18,841 bases of DNA from JABDOU01 sp041609995. GTDB lineage: Bacteria > Actinomycetota > Acidimicrobiia > Spongiisociales > SHLN01. The stretch's first letter is position 1. Every line of letters begins with the position of its first letter. Of this stretch, positions 1 to 8,413 are shown in pieces. The position numbers and the translations under genes were made by a program. A model generated the notes under the pieces. The model was given only the letters and a program-made list of their open reading frames with translations, did no database searches and was not told where the DNA came from. The stretch is taken from positions 1 to 18,841 of the forward strand of contig JBFIPU010000048.1 of assembly GCA_041609995.1 (NCBI GenBank), given 5' to 3'.

Positions 1-273
1 ACCAAGCCGCTGGGCGATCTCCTTACCGATATCGATCGAATAACCCTCATTCTCACCCGTCGACTCATTGATCTTCGTAAACGGCGGGAAGTTCCCCGTC
101 GTCACCAAGATCAACTTCCCCTCCTCCACCAAATCCGGGACCGCGCCGGCCTCAGGAGCAGCAGTGGTGGCTGTTGTGCCCTCCGTAGTCGGTGTGGTTT
201 CGTCACCGCCGCAAGCAGCAACGATGAGAGCCAGTGCTATCACGGCCATGAGTAGCTTCATCAATCGTCTCAA
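1..273 (-). CDS. Solute-binding lipoprotein of an ABC transporter, family 3 (partial, 3' end outside window)
   Basis: Only the first 91 codons are present; the gene runs off the left edge. The N-terminus is a lipoprotein signal: a short basic head (MRRLMK), a hydrophobic stretch and a lipobox ending IVAAC followed by GG. A Thr/Ala/Glu-rich linker comes next, then a segment reading LVTTGNFPPFTKIN...GYSIDIGKEIAQRLG. That is the usual opening of family-3 (polar amino acid type) periplasmic binding proteins. I chose the TTG at 273-271 because AGGAGG (286-281) lies 7 bases upstream; the in-frame ATG at 261 is the alternative. The product would be a lipid-anchored extracytoplasmic receptor delivering a small solute to a permease. 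It lies 82 bases downstream of the IclR gene on the same strand. The ligand cannot be told from this fragment. Confidence 0.85.
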   Translation of the reverse strand, partial: MRRLMKLLMAVIALALIVAACGGDETTPTTEGTTATTAAPEAGAVPDLVEEGKLILVTTGNFPPFTKINESTGENEGYSIDIGKEIAQRLG

Positions 274-280
274 TGTCTTT

Positions 281-306
281 CCTCCTCTTCGGGGCCGCTA
301 CGGCCC
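281..306 (-). promoter_or_regulatory. Strong Shine-Dalgarno with adjacent hairpin upstream of the binding-protein gene
   Basis: AGGAGG at 286-281 (minus strand) is 7 bases from a TTG codon and decides the start. Just upstream on the transcript is a perfect 6-bp hairpin (292-297 GGGCCG, loop 298-300, 301-306 CGGCCC). It has no T-run after it on either strand, so it is not a clear intrinsic terminator. It may still shape the leader between the IclR gene and the lipoprotein gene. Confidence 0.5.
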
Positions 307-355
307 GACCTTCTCATACCGGCGCTGGCAGATACCTGCTACTTGTTGCCGGGCG

Positions 356-1111
356 TCATTTCTCCAAACTGATCGACGTCATTGCCCTCCATTGCTCGGC
401 CGCCTCTGATGTGACGGCCAGCAACTCGGGCACAAATCGCTGCAATTCCTGAAACCTGTCAGCGGATGCATACAAGCTAAGCACAGCTGGAATGTTCCCG
501 CTCTGGTCGAACATCGGGGCAGCAACCGCAGCCGCGCCGGCGACGGTTTCCGATTGGCTGGTGCTCCAGCCATCGGCCCGGGCCTGATCGACTCGCTCCA
601 TGAGCTCATCTGTGCTTTGGGGTGTGTTGGCCGCCAAGGGAGTGAGGGTGGTCCGGTCGAGCAACTCTGCGAGATCGTGCGGAGACAGCCCGGAGAGCAG
701 CACATACCCGACCGCTCCAGACCAGACGGGAGCTGTGAACCCGGGACCGCGGGCCCAGCGGATACCGTGGTACCCCTCAACCTCTGCGACGCACCGGCGC
801 CGGTCCCCCACCCGGACGTGGAGGCTGCTCGTCTCCTTGGTGGCTGCCACCAGACGCTGCAGGTAGGGCTGGATCAGATCTGACAAGCGGGCGGCGTTCG
901 TACCGTCACCCAGCAACAAACCGAGCTTCGGCGTGATCACCGTGCCATTGTCGATCCGGGCCACGATCCCCCGCTCCTCCAGAGTATCGAGGATGCGGTA
1001 CACGGTCGGGCGGGGGAGATCCAGCTTCTTCGATAGCACGAGTGCAGAGAGCGGTCGATCGGCTCCCGCAATTTCGAATAAGACATCGAGCGCCCGGTTG
1101 ACCGACTTCAC
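356..1111 (-). CDS. IclR-family transcriptional regulator
   Basis: A protein of 251 residues, normal for the IclR family. Residues 3-65 form the winged helix-turn-helix, opening SVNRALDVLFEIA and with a recognition region around LPRPTVYRILDTLEERGIV. Residues about 75-245 match the effector-binding domain, including SETVAGAAAVAAPMFD and a following AVLSLYAS strand. Members bind small, often aromatic or organic-acid ligands and repress or activate adjacent catabolic genes. The start is GTG at 1111; there is an in-frame stop seven codons upstream and no convincing Shine-Dalgarno sequence. It is divergent from the flavoprotein gene at 1277, across 165 bases, which makes that gene its most likely target. 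The effector is unknown. Confidence 0.93.
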   Translation of the reverse strand: MKSVNRALDVLFEIAGADRPLSALVLSKKLDLPRPTVYRILDTLEERGIVARIDNGTVITPKLGLLLGDGTNAARLSDLIQPYLQRLVAATKETSSLHVRVGDRRRCVAEVEGYHGIRWARGPGFTAPVWSGAVGYVLLSGLSPHDLAELLDRTTLTPLAANTPQSTDELMERVDQARADGWSTSQSETVAGAAAVAAPMFDQSGNIPAVLSLYASADRFQELQRFVPELLAVTSEAAEQWRAMTSISLEK

Positions 1112-1276
1112 GTGCAGCGACCGCAGGATCTACGACCGGGGGGAGACATCATCCGCAATCCAATCTAGATGTCCACGATGCAGACACATGCCCGCATCAT
1201 GACCCGACGCTAGAGCTGAGGGGAGGTTGCGTCAACACGACGGGCGAGCCGGCCCGGCTTGTTACTGTGTCGCGAC
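1112..1276. promoter_or_regulatory. Divergent intergenic region between IclR gene and OYE-type gene
   Basis: This 165-base region should hold both promoters. On the plus strand TACTGT (1263-1268) fits a TAnnnT -10 box and ends 8 bases before ATG 1277, with no Shine-Dalgarno between, suggesting a leaderless mRNA. On the minus strand TAGATT (1167-1162) fits a -10 box about 50 bases before the IclR GTG. Two short inverted repeats, GTTG-CGT-CAAC (1226-1236) and ATGC-CC-GCAT (1188-1197), are possible regulator sites, but both are short enough to be chance. No gene is seen here. Confidence 0.4.
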
Positions 1277-3253
1277 ATGGCCTACGAGCGATATCCCGAC
1301 GCATTGCACGCCACGCAAATCGGAAGCGTGTCGCTACGGAACCGCATCTTCGTTCCCGCCCACACCACCAACTACGGCGAGAATCACCTGCCGTCAAACC
1401 GACATCTTGCGTATCACGAGGCACGGGCGAGAGGTGGGGCAGGGCTGATCATCTTCGAGTCGATCAGGGTTCACCCGTCCAGCCTCGGCAAGCCACAAGG
1501 GATAGCCGGATACGACCCGCGTTGCGTCGAGCCGTTTCGCAGCATTGCCGATGCTGTCCACCACCACGGCGCAAAGCTGTTCGGCCAGATCATCCACCTG
1601 GGCCGACAGATCGACGGCGATCCGGTACGGGTGGCGCCCTGGGCACCTTCGGCCATCCCCTGGGACCCCATGTCACCGACCCCCCACGTCATGGACGGGG
1701 CCGACATAGCGGCGTTGATCGAAGGGTTCGTCACCTCCGCCCGGCACGTATTGGCGGGCGGCCTCGACGGACTCGAGGTCCACCTCGGCCACGGCCACCT
1801 CCTCCAGCAGTTTCTCTCCCCCGCCTGCAACGAGAGGGAGGACGAATATGGTGGTACCGAGGCCAATCGCCTTCGGCTCTCGATCGAGGTCCTGGAGGCC
1901 GTGCGACAGGCGGTCGGCCCGGATGCGTGCCTGGGCATTCGGGTCAGCGCCGACGAGTTCCTTCCTGGAGGTCTGGGACTCGCCGACATGATGCGGATCG
2001 TTGACACGATTCTCCAAACCGTCCCACTCGACTTCGTGAACGTCTCGCATTCTGCTTACCACAACAGCTACACGCTGGCGACCCAGATCGCGGATATGGC
2101 CTTTCCGGTTGAACCATTCCGCCATCTCGCCACCGGCATCCGCCAGGCCATCCGGGCGGCCGGTTTCACCATCCCGGTGATGGCAGTGTGCAAATTCCGT
2201 ACTTTGGCGGAAGCAGACGACATGATCGCATCCGGCGGGGCGGACCTCGTCGGGATGGCGCGGGCACACATCGCCGATCCCAACCTCGTCATCAAGGCGG
2301 TAGAAGAACGCGAACACGAGATCCGAGGTTGTATCGGGTGCAACCAGGGCTGCGCCGGGTTCCTCGAAAAAGGGCTGCCGATCACCTGCCTGGTGAATCC
2401 CGCTGCTGGACGCGAGGCGACGTGGAGCCCGGAGCCGGCACGCGATCAGACCGATCGTCGCCGCAAAGTGCTCGTCATCGGAGGCGGCCCGGCTGGACTC
2501 GAGGCCGCCTGGGTGGCAGCCGCTCGCGGCCATCAAGTTGAGCTGTGGGAGCGGTCCGATGATGTCGGCGGACAACTGCGCTCGCTGGGACACCTGCCGC
2601 TCAGAAATGACTTCCTGGGGTTGATACGAGATCAGGTGGCAGCCTGCCTACGTCACGGGGTGGTGATCAAGACCGGTTTGTCAGCAACGCCGGACCGGGT
2701 AGCCCGCTACGAGGCAGATCGCATCGTCCTGGCAACCGGTTCTGCACCCCAACCCGTTCGCTTCCCCGAGGGAGGACACGGCCACACGCTCGAAGCCGCG
2801 ATTGCACAGCCTTCTGAACTCGGGACCAGGATCGCATTCTTCGACGGAACCGGCGGGTGGGCGGCGGCATCGGTCATCGAGTACCTCGCCGGTCTGGGTG
2901 GCAAAGTCATCGTGTTCACGCCCGCCGCGACATTGGGTCCCCACATCACGCGCTACAGCCGACCTGCTCTGCTCGAGCGGCTCCGCCGGCTGGCGGTGGA
3001 GATCCTTCCCATGCGCTCGATCGTGAGATTCGAGAACGGGACCGTTGACGCCAAAGACGCGTTCTCGGGAACCACCGAGTCCTTCCCTGGGTTCGACTCG
3101 ATGGTTGCCTCGGGACCCCGTCGCGCGATGACCGACCTCCATTCGGGTCTGGTGACATCGGACCGGTGGGTCACCCCGGTGGGCGACTGTGTCGCTCCTC
3201 GCACCGCCCTCGAGGCCGTCTTCGAAGGCCACGAGGCTGCGCGTGCCCTCTGA
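1277..3253 (+). CDS. Old-Yellow-Enzyme / 2,4-dienoyl-CoA-reductase-type Fe-S flavoprotein
   Basis: A 658-residue, three-part enzyme of the FadH / BaiCD / trimethylamine-dehydrogenase type. Residues 1-345 form an FMN-binding TIM barrel, with HLGRQ at 107-111 and HGHLLQQFLSP...N.R.D.YGG at 172-193. Residues 352, 355, 359 and 371 are the four cysteines (C-x2-C-x3-C-x11-C) of a [4Fe-4S] cluster. From residue 397 a Rossmann fold begins, with GGGPAG at 402-407 for FAD, followed by an NAD(P)H-binding half. Such enzymes pass hydride from NAD(P)H through FAD, Fe-S and FMN to a conjugated double bond. Position 174 is His where FadH and TMADH have a catalytic Tyr. The ATG at 1277 has a -10-like TACTGT 8 bases upstream and no ribosome site; a TTG at 1259 is less likely. 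The gene overlaps the next by 11 bases. The substrate is unknown. Confidence 0.92.
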   Translation: MAYERYPDALHATQIGSVSLRNRIFVPAHTTNYGENHLPSNRHLAYHEARARGGAGLIIFESIRVHPSSLGKPQGIAGYDPRCVEPFRSIADAVHHHGAKLFGQIIHLGRQIDGDPVRVAPWAPSAIPWDPMSPTPHVMDGADIAALIEGFVTSARHVLAGGLDGLEVHLGHGHLLQQFLSPACNEREDEYGGTEANRLRLSIEVLEAVRQAVGPDACLGIRVSADEFLPGGLGLADMMRIVDTILQTVPLDFVNVSHSAYHNSYTLATQIADMAFPVEPFRHLATGIRQAIRAAGFTIPVMAVCKFRTLAEADDMIASGGADLVGMARAHIADPNLVIKAVEEREHEIRGCIGCNQGCAGFLEKGLPITCLVNPAAGREATWSPEPARDQTDRRRKVLVIGGGPAGLEAAWVAAARGHQVELWERSDDVGGQLRSLGHLPLRNDFLGLIRDQVAACLRHGVVIKTGLSATPDRVARYEADRIVLATGSAPQPVRFPEGGHGHTLEAAIAQPSELGTRIAFFDGTGGWAAASVIEYLAGLGGKVIVFTPAATLGPHITRYSRPALLERLRRLAVEILPMRSIVRFENGTVDAKDAFSGTTESFPGFDSMVASGPRRAMTDLHSGLVTSDRWVTPVGDCVAPRTALEAVFEGHEAARAL

Positions 3254-4238
3254 ATCGACCAAGACTGTCCTTGTCACCGGAGCCAGCGGCTTTGTCGGAC
3301 TCAACGTGGTCGAGCACCTGTTGACGATCGGCCAAACCGTCGTTGCGCTCTCAGTTGATGAGTTCCCGGCAGAAGCAAGCGGGGAGTTTGCCGACCTTCC
3401 TGGACAGCTCCAGATTGTGCGAGCAGATGTCACCGATGCAGCCGCCGTGGCCGAGCTGTCTGCCGACGCCAACGCTGTCATTCATGGTGCCGCCGTCACC
3501 GCGAGCGATGAGGGAGGATCCGCGGCGGCCGGGCGGATGATCGAGGTGAACATCGACGGCACCAGGGCGGTGCTCGAGGCGGCCCGCCGGCACGAAAGAA
3601 TCAGCCGGGTGGTATATGTCTCCTCTGGTGCCGTGTATGGGGCTTCCACATTCGGCATCGACGCCCTCTCCGAAGACACCCGACCTCGGCCTTCGAGCCT
3701 TTACGGGCTCACCAAGCTGGCCTCGGAACTCCTCGTCAGCCAACATGCCGTATTGCACGGAACCGAGACCGTGAGCGCCCGCATCTCCGCCGTGTTTGGG
3801 CCCTGGGAACATGACAGCGGGGTCAGGGACTCACTGAGCCCCATGTATCAGTTGGCCCGGGCGGCGCAGTTGGATCGCCCTGTCATCGTCGGCGAATTTC
3901 AACCTCGCAATTGGCTGTACGCTCGCGACGCCGCCGTCGCACTGGTCCGCCTTGCGATCGGACGGCCTCCTCTTCATGGGCTATACAACATCAGCCCCGA
4001 TGTTTGGACGACCCCCCGGGCGTGGGCGGAGCGGTTGGCGGCCGAGTATCCGACCTGGGGAAAGCACAGGTTGAACGCCGAGAAGGGCGGGACCCTCACG
4101 TACGATTCGAGCCCCGAACGCCCCCGAGCTGCGGTCGACAATCGACGCATCCGGGGCGAAGTACCCAACTGGCCGTCGCATGATCCCGACAGGGCCTTCG
4201 ACGACTACCTCGGATGGCTTCGAAGACACGGGCCCTGA
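3243..4238 (+). CDS. NAD(P)-dependent epimerase/dehydratase-like extended SDR
   Basis: A 331-residue extended short-chain dehydrogenase. The N-terminal nucleotide motif is TGASGFVG (12-19). VVYVSSGAVYG (123-133) carries the active-site Ser strand, and Y154-x3-K158 (LYGLTK) is the catalytic pair, all intact. Length and motifs fit the NAD-dependent epimerase/dehydratase family, which acts on nucleotide sugars but also includes reductases of other carbonyl substrates. The GTG at 3243 lies inside the 3' end of the upstream flavoprotein gene, with GAGG 6 bases upstream, implying translational coupling. An ORF start at 3189 would add 18 residues and is less likely. Pairing with an OYE-type reductase suggests a carbonyl substrate in the same pathway rather than sugar metabolism; this is inference. 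The stop lies one base from the stop of the convergent synthetase gene. Confidence 0.88.
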   Translation: MPSESTKTVLVTGASGFVGLNVVEHLLTIGQTVVALSVDEFPAEASGEFADLPGQLQIVRADVTDAAAVAELSADANAVIHGAAVTASDEGGSAAAGRMIEVNIDGTRAVLEAARRHERISRVVYVSSGAVYGASTFGIDALSEDTRPRPSSLYGLTKLASELLVSQHAVLHGTETVSARISAVFGPWEHDSGVRDSLSPMYQLARAAQLDRPVIVGEFQPRNWLYARDAAVALVRLAIGRPPLHGLYNISPDVWTTPRAWAERLAAEYPTWGKHRLNAEKGGTLTYDSSPERPRAAVDNRRIRGEVPNWPSHDPDRAFDDYLGWLRRHGP

Positions 4239-4239
4239 G

Positions 4240-6288
4240 TCAACCGGCCGAGCTGAATTCGGCGAAGAAATCCAAGGCCACCACTCCGCGGCCCACCGGG
4301 AGAACGGCGATGGGATTGATGTCCAACTCACGTAGGCGAGGGCCGGCTCCCGCCACGATACGAGAGATGATCGAGATGGCCTCAGCCAATGCGTCGGTGT
4401 CGCGCTTGGGGCTTCCCCGGTAACCGTCGAGGAGCGGATATCCGGCTAGGGAGCGCACCATGGTTCCGGCGTCGGCGACACTGAGCGGCGCCAGCCCGAA
4501 CGCCGTGTCATCCAACAACTCGATGCCGACGCCTCCGAACCCCACCATCATCACGTGACCGAATGGTTCTTGCCACGAGGCACCCACCGCCAACTCGATG
4601 CCGCCCGTGATCATCTCTTCGATCAGTACGCCCCCGCCGACCGTTACCGCCAGTTCCTCGAATACCCGGGCGGCATCTGTGTGATCAACTCCGAGCCGGA
4701 CGCCCCCCAAATCCGATTTGTGTGAGGCGTTGCCGATCTTCATCACCACGGTACCGCCCAGGCGGCGGGCAGCGATGCTCGCTTCCGCTCCAGAGGCAAC
4801 GAGCTCGCTCCGGGGAACGGCCAGTCCGTGATCGGCCAGCAAGGCCTTGCCCTCGGCCTCGGTGAGGGAGGCCACACGCTCTGCCGACCCTATGGGAGCA
4901 GCACCCTCGGGAGGACGCCACGATTTCCATTCGACCAGCGTCTTCAAGACCCGGACAGCTTGCACGGGGCTGTCGTAGAGCGGCACACCGGCAGCTCGAA
5001 GGCGATCGCGCTGGTCATCGGTTGCGAGTGGCGAGACAACGACGATTGGAGTGGTGCCGGCCGCCTCCACGACCGCCTCGACCCAGGCACCATCCGCTGT
5101 CCATCCCAGACCCGCAAACAGGATCACCGCATCGCCCACGGCTGCGAGCTCCGATAGCACAGTCCGTAAGCCGACAGTGTTGGTGACGAATTGGCCGGTG
5201 AAATCAACGGGGTTCTGCACCGCAGCAAACGACGGCAACACCTGGCCGAGGCGCGCCACCACATCCTCCGGGAACGGAGGCACGGTCAGGCCGTGGTCGT
5301 GAGCGGCATCGCACAACAAGACCCCGGCCCCGCCGGACATCGAGGCAATGGCCAGCCGGTCGCCGGCTGGTACGTTCGGCATGACATCGAACGCCTGGAG
5401 AACATCCAGCAGATGCTGCTCGTCGATGGCTCGAGCGACACCCACCTGGTCAAAGGCCGCCTGATAGGTTCGGTCGTCTCCGGTGAGGGAGCCGGTGTGC
5501 GAAGTCGCCGCCGAAGCGCCGGCGGCGGAGGCACCGACTTTGACCAACACAACCGGCTTGCCGGCCTGGCGTGCGGCGCGGCCGGCCTCCAAAAAGCCGG
5601 GACCGTCCCGTATTGCCTCCACGTAGCCCCCGATGGTCGAGATGTCCGGGTGTTCGACCATGGCGGCGATGTAGTCGGGGATCCCAAGCTGTGCTTCATT
5701 GCCGGTGCTGATGTAGGTGTGTAGTGACAGGCCCTGGTGGCGGGCCAGACCATATAACACGGTGCCGAAAGCTCCACTTTGGGAAACGATCCCGATTCGC
5801 CCTGGAGCGGTGAGCGGTCCTTGCCGTAGTGCCGCCGTGAACGTGACTGCCATCCGGTTGGCGGTGGCAATGACCCCAACCGAATTGGGACCGCATACGT
5901 GAATCCCCGTTTCCTCGGCCACCGCGAGCACCTCCTGCTGCAGGTCGGCTCCCTCCCCTCCCGCTTCGGCGAAGCCGGCGCTGATGATCACAGCCGCCGC
6001 GATGCCGAGCTCGCCGGCTTCCCGGAGTACCGCCGGTACCAGTGGTGCCGCCACCATGATGCCGACGAGGTCAGGGACGGCCGGCAGGGAGCCCAGAGAG
6101 GGATAACAGCGGAGCCCGTTGACTTCCTCGACTCTGGGATTGACCGGATAGATGGCGCCCTCGTATCCGAATCTCACGAGGTAGTCGACCGGCAGGTAAC
6201 CGATCTTCCCCGGATCCGCCGACGCTCCCACCACTGCGACGGACCGGGCATCGAGCATCTGAAGGATTCCCGCGGTTCTGCTGTTCAC
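4240..6288 (-). CDS. NDP-forming acyl-CoA synthetase (single-chain, acetate-CoA ligase ADP-forming type)
   Basis: A 682-residue fused protein. Residues 8-105 form a CoA-binding Rossmann domain (ARSVAVVGAS near 14-23). Residues 150-460 form two succinyl-CoA-ligase-like flavodoxin domains with IGIVSQSGAFG (165-175) and the phosphorylated histidine H264 in SHTGSL. Residues about 465-680 form the ATP-grasp domain, with EAEGKALLADHGL and VMKIGNASHKSDLGGV. The family interconverts acyl-CoA + ADP + Pi with acid + CoA + ATP. Here it could recover ATP from a product acyl-CoA or activate a carboxylic acid. The GTG at 6288 has only a weak AGGCG ahead of it; ATG at 6258 is an alternative. It is the last gene of the minus-strand run, 75 bases after the thiolase stop. 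Confidence 0.92.
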   Translation of the reverse strand: MNSRTAGILQMLDARSVAVVGASADPGKIGYLPVDYLVRFGYEGAIYPVNPRVEEVNGLRCYPSLGSLPAVPDLVGIMVAAPLVPAVLREAGELGIAAAVIISAGFAEAGGEGADLQQEVLAVAEETGIHVCGPNSVGVIATANRMAVTFTAALRQGPLTAPGRIGIVSQSGAFGTVLYGLARHQGLSLHTYISTGNEAQLGIPDYIAAMVEHPDISTIGGYVEAIRDGPGFLEAGRAARQAGKPVVLVKVGASAAGASAATSHTGSLTGDDRTYQAAFDQVGVARAIDEQHLLDVLQAFDVMPNVPAGDRLAIASMSGGAGVLLCDAAHDHGLTVPPFPEDVVARLGQVLPSFAAVQNPVDFTGQFVTNTVGLRTVLSELAAVGDAVILFAGLGWTADGAWVEAVVEAAGTTPIVVVSPLATDDQRDRLRAAGVPLYDSPVQAVRVLKTLVEWKSWRPPEGAAPIGSAERVASLTEAEGKALLADHGLAVPRSELVASGAEASIAARRLGGTVVMKIGNASHKSDLGGVRLGVDHTDAARVFEELAVTVGGGVLIEEMITGGIELAVGASWQEPFGHVMMVGFGGVGIELLDDTAFGLAPLSVADAGTMVRSLAGYPLLDGYRGSPKRDTDALAEAISIISRIVAGAGPRLRELDINPIAVLPVGRGVVALDFFAEFSSAG

Positions 6289-6363
6289 TGACGCCTGTAG
6301 GCGGCGGGCCGATGGTCGCCAGGCCTCACCGCCATGGCCCGGTGTTGCTCACGCCGGTCTCCA

Positions 6364-7557
6364 TCAAGCACGTTCGAGAACGATCGCGGCACCATGACCT
6401 CCGTTTCCACAAATCGTGGCGAGGCCGTACCGCCCCCCGTCGTGGGCAAGGCCTTCAGCTGCGTATTGTGCCACCCGGGCCCCGGACGCGCCCACAGGGT
6501 GACCGAGTGCGATCGCCCCGCCGTATGGATTGACCCGCTCGGGATCGATTCCCATCTCCTGGCAGGCAGCCAGGACCATGGCGGCGAAGGCTTCGTTGAT
6601 CTCGATGTGATCCATATCGTCGTAGGTGAGCCCTGCTCGTTCGAGCGCCTGGTTCGAGGCCGGCACCACGGCCAGCCCGTAGTCCTCTGGCACCGTCGCC
6701 GCCACGGCCCAGGATCGAACATACGCCAGCGGCTCGAGGCCTTGTTGGCGGGCCACGTCTGCTGCCATGACGACGAGCGACACCGCTCCGTCGGTGACAC
6801 CCGAGGCGTTTCCGGCGGTGATCGCACCATCGGGCGCAAACGCCGGACGCAATTTGGCGAGGCCCGCGAGGGTCGTGTCCGGACGGGGGTGCTCGTCAAC
6901 ATCGACTGTGATCAGATTGCCGCGGGCGTCCGGCACTGCGACGGGCGCCATCACCCGTTTGGCGAATCCGGAGTCGATGCCGTGCTTGGCCCCGCGCTGG
7001 CTTTGCAATGCGAATCGGTCCTGAGCTTGCCGATCGAGACCAAACCGACCCGTCCATGACTCGGCGAGCTCTCCCATCAACTTGCCCGTGAGCGGATCGT
7101 TGAACCCATCTTTGGACAAGCCGTCGATGGCCGGTGCATCACCGGCCTTCTTCCCCCAGCGCATGTCGAAGAGGTAATAGGGAATGCCACTCATGTGTTC
7201 GCTGCCGCCGACCACCACGGTGTCGGCCTCGTGAAGCTGGATCGCCTGGCCGGCAAGAATGATGGCTTTCATCGACGAGAGGCAAGCCTGCTGCACGGTG
7301 TGGGCGGGGACAGAGGCCGGCAAACCGCCGGCGATGGACATCAACCGACCCGGGTTGGGCCCGTTGCCACCCTGGCGGGCCTGGCCGATGATGGCCTCGT
7401 CGACCGATGCCGGATCGACTCCGGACCGCTCGAGTACGGCCGCAATTGCCTGGCCTCCGATGTCGATGGCATCGCTGCCGACCAGTGTTCCACCAAACTT
7501 GCCGATCGGGGTGCGGACGGTTGCCACGATGGCAACCTCACGGTGGCTACCGATCAT
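6364..7557 (-). CDS. Thiolase (acetyl-CoA acyltransferase)
   Basis: A 397-residue thiolase of normal length. The nucleophilic cysteine is C92 in QQACLSSMKA, the active-site histidine is H353 in ALGHPVGASG, and the second cysteine is C383 in CGNGGHG. All catalytic positions are intact. The enzyme cleaves 3-ketoacyl-CoA with CoA to give acetyl-CoA plus a shortened acyl-CoA, or runs in reverse as a condensation. ATG 7557 is chosen because AAGGAGGTG lies directly upstream with tight spacing; the reading frame extends further upstream, but those codons overlap the 3-hydroxyacyl-CoA dehydrogenase gene. The start overlaps that gene's stop by 11 bases, so the two are probably translationally coupled. 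Its neighbours suggest it acts on the product of that dehydrogenase. Chain length and substrate are not visible. Confidence 0.95.
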   Translation of the reverse strand: MIGSHREVAIVATVRTPIGKFGGTLVGSDAIDIGGQAIAAVLERSGVDPASVDEAIIGQARQGGNGPNPGRLMSIAGGLPASVPAHTVQQACLSSMKAIILAGQAIQLHEADTVVVGGSEHMSGIPYYLFDMRWGKKAGDAPAIDGLSKDGFNDPLTGKLMGELAESWTGRFGLDRQAQDRFALQSQRGAKHGIDSGFAKRVMAPVAVPDARGNLITVDVDEHPRPDTTLAGLAKLRPAFAPDGAITAGNASGVTDGAVSLVVMAADVARQQGLEPLAYVRSWAVAATVPEDYGLAVVPASNQALERAGLTYDDMDHIEINEAFAAMVLAACQEMGIDPERVNPYGGAIALGHPVGASGARVAQYAAEGLAHDGGRYGLATICGNGGHGAAIVLERA

Positions 7558-8413
7558 GTACACCTCCTTCCTGTTCATAGACATAAAAGCCACGGCCGGT
7601 TTTCCGGCCGTAATGGCCCTCCTGGACGAGGTTGCGAACCAACGGATCAGGCCGAAATCGGTCGTCACCGAGCGCGTCGGCCAGCAGATCGGAATTGTTG
7701 GTGTGTACGTCGAGCCCGACCAGATCACTGAGCTCGATCGGCCCCATCGGCCAGCCTGAGCCCAGCTTCATGGCCGTATCGATGTCCTCCTTGGTTGCCA
7801 CGCCTTCAGACACCATCCTGATCGCTTCGTTCCGAACCAAGAGCTGGAGCCGGCTGACGATCCCGCCCGGTGATTCCTTCGCGACGACTGCGGTCTTGCC
7901 GATATCACCGGCAATCTCGCGCAGCCGGCCGATGGTCGCCGGGCTGGTCTGCCGAGCCGGAAGAATCTCGACGAGCTGCATGCGTTGGGCAGGATTGAAG
8001 AAGTGCAAACCGCTGAACCGGTCGGGATAGCGCAACCCGGCGGCGATCTCGGTCAGAGACAGGGTCGACGTATTGGAAACGAGCAGAGCCGGAGGAAGGC
8101 ATATCTCGTCGAGAGCGGCGAAGACGTCCTTCTTGGTCTCTAGTTGTTCCGCCACCGCCTCTATCACCAGATCCGACCCGGCCAACTTCGACAGATCTTC
8201 CGCACCGGAGATGCGGCCCGTAATGACGCCGATCTGTTCGGGGGCCACTTTTCCCCGGGCGACTCCCACTTGCAGGTCACGGGCGATATGACCCAATGCC
8301 CGCTCGATGGCGGTGGCGTCCATGTCGTACAAGACAACAACGTGACCGGAAGATGCGAACACCTGGGCGATACCGGCCCCCATGAGCCCCGCACCGCACA
8401 CACCCACCCTCAT
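7547..8413 (-). CDS. 3-hydroxyacyl-CoA dehydrogenase
   Basis: A 288-residue two-domain dehydrogenase. GAGLMGAGIAQ (7-17) is the NAD(P) site. SNTSTLSLTE (113-122) carries the substrate serine (S116), H137 in GLHFFNP and E149 form the catalytic pair, and the C-terminal domain has GRKTGRGFYVY. The Asn that follows in the human and clostridial enzymes is Ser here (S187 in SPGGIVSRL). From memory, Ser at this place is found in a related bacterial sub-family, so activity is expected. The reaction is NAD+-dependent oxidation of (3S)-hydroxyacyl-CoA to 3-ketoacyl-CoA, handed to the adjacent thiolase. The ATG overlaps the TGA of the aldehyde dehydrogenase (ATGA), and the 3' end contains the thiolase ribosome site. 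Confidence 0.94.
   Translation of the reverse strand: MRVGVCGAGLMGAGIAQVFASSGHVVVLYDMDATAIERALGHIARDLQVGVARGKVAPEQIGVITGRISGAEDLSKLAGSDLVIEAVAEQLETKKDVFAALDEICLPPALLVSNTSTLSLTEIAAGLRYPDRFSGLHFFNPAQRMQLVEILPARQTSPATIGRLREIAGDIGKTAVVAKESPGGIVSRLQLLVRNEAIRMVSEGVATKEDIDTAMKLGSGWPMGPIELSDLVGLDVHTNNSDLLADALGDDRFRPDPLVRNLVQEGHYGRKTGRGFYVYEQEGGVHDR

Noticed and set aside
292..306. Hairpin after the IclR gene as an intrinsic terminator
   Set aside because: The stem is only 6 bp and no T-run follows on the minus strand, so it is listed only as a leader hairpin.
1673..2593. A 306-codon minus-strand frame
   Set aside because: It is antisense to the FMN and Fe-S part of the OYE-type gene and shows no family motif; a GC-rich shadow frame.
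6292..6303. CGCCT-GT-AGGCG palindrome at the synthetase ribosome site
   Set aside because: The arms are 5 bp and GC-rich, so chance is likely; no other support for regulation.
6285..6902. A 205-codon minus-strand frame crossing the thiolase 3' end and the synthetase start
   Set aside because: It overlaps the catalytic part of the thiolase in another frame and has Arg/Ser/Pro-rich shadow composition.
7547..8413. Ser in place of the catalytic Asn of the 3-hydroxyacyl-CoA dehydrogenase as a sign of inactivity
   Set aside because: From memory a related bacterial sub-family has Ser here with the rest of the site intact, as in this protein, so it is recorded as a sub-family trait.
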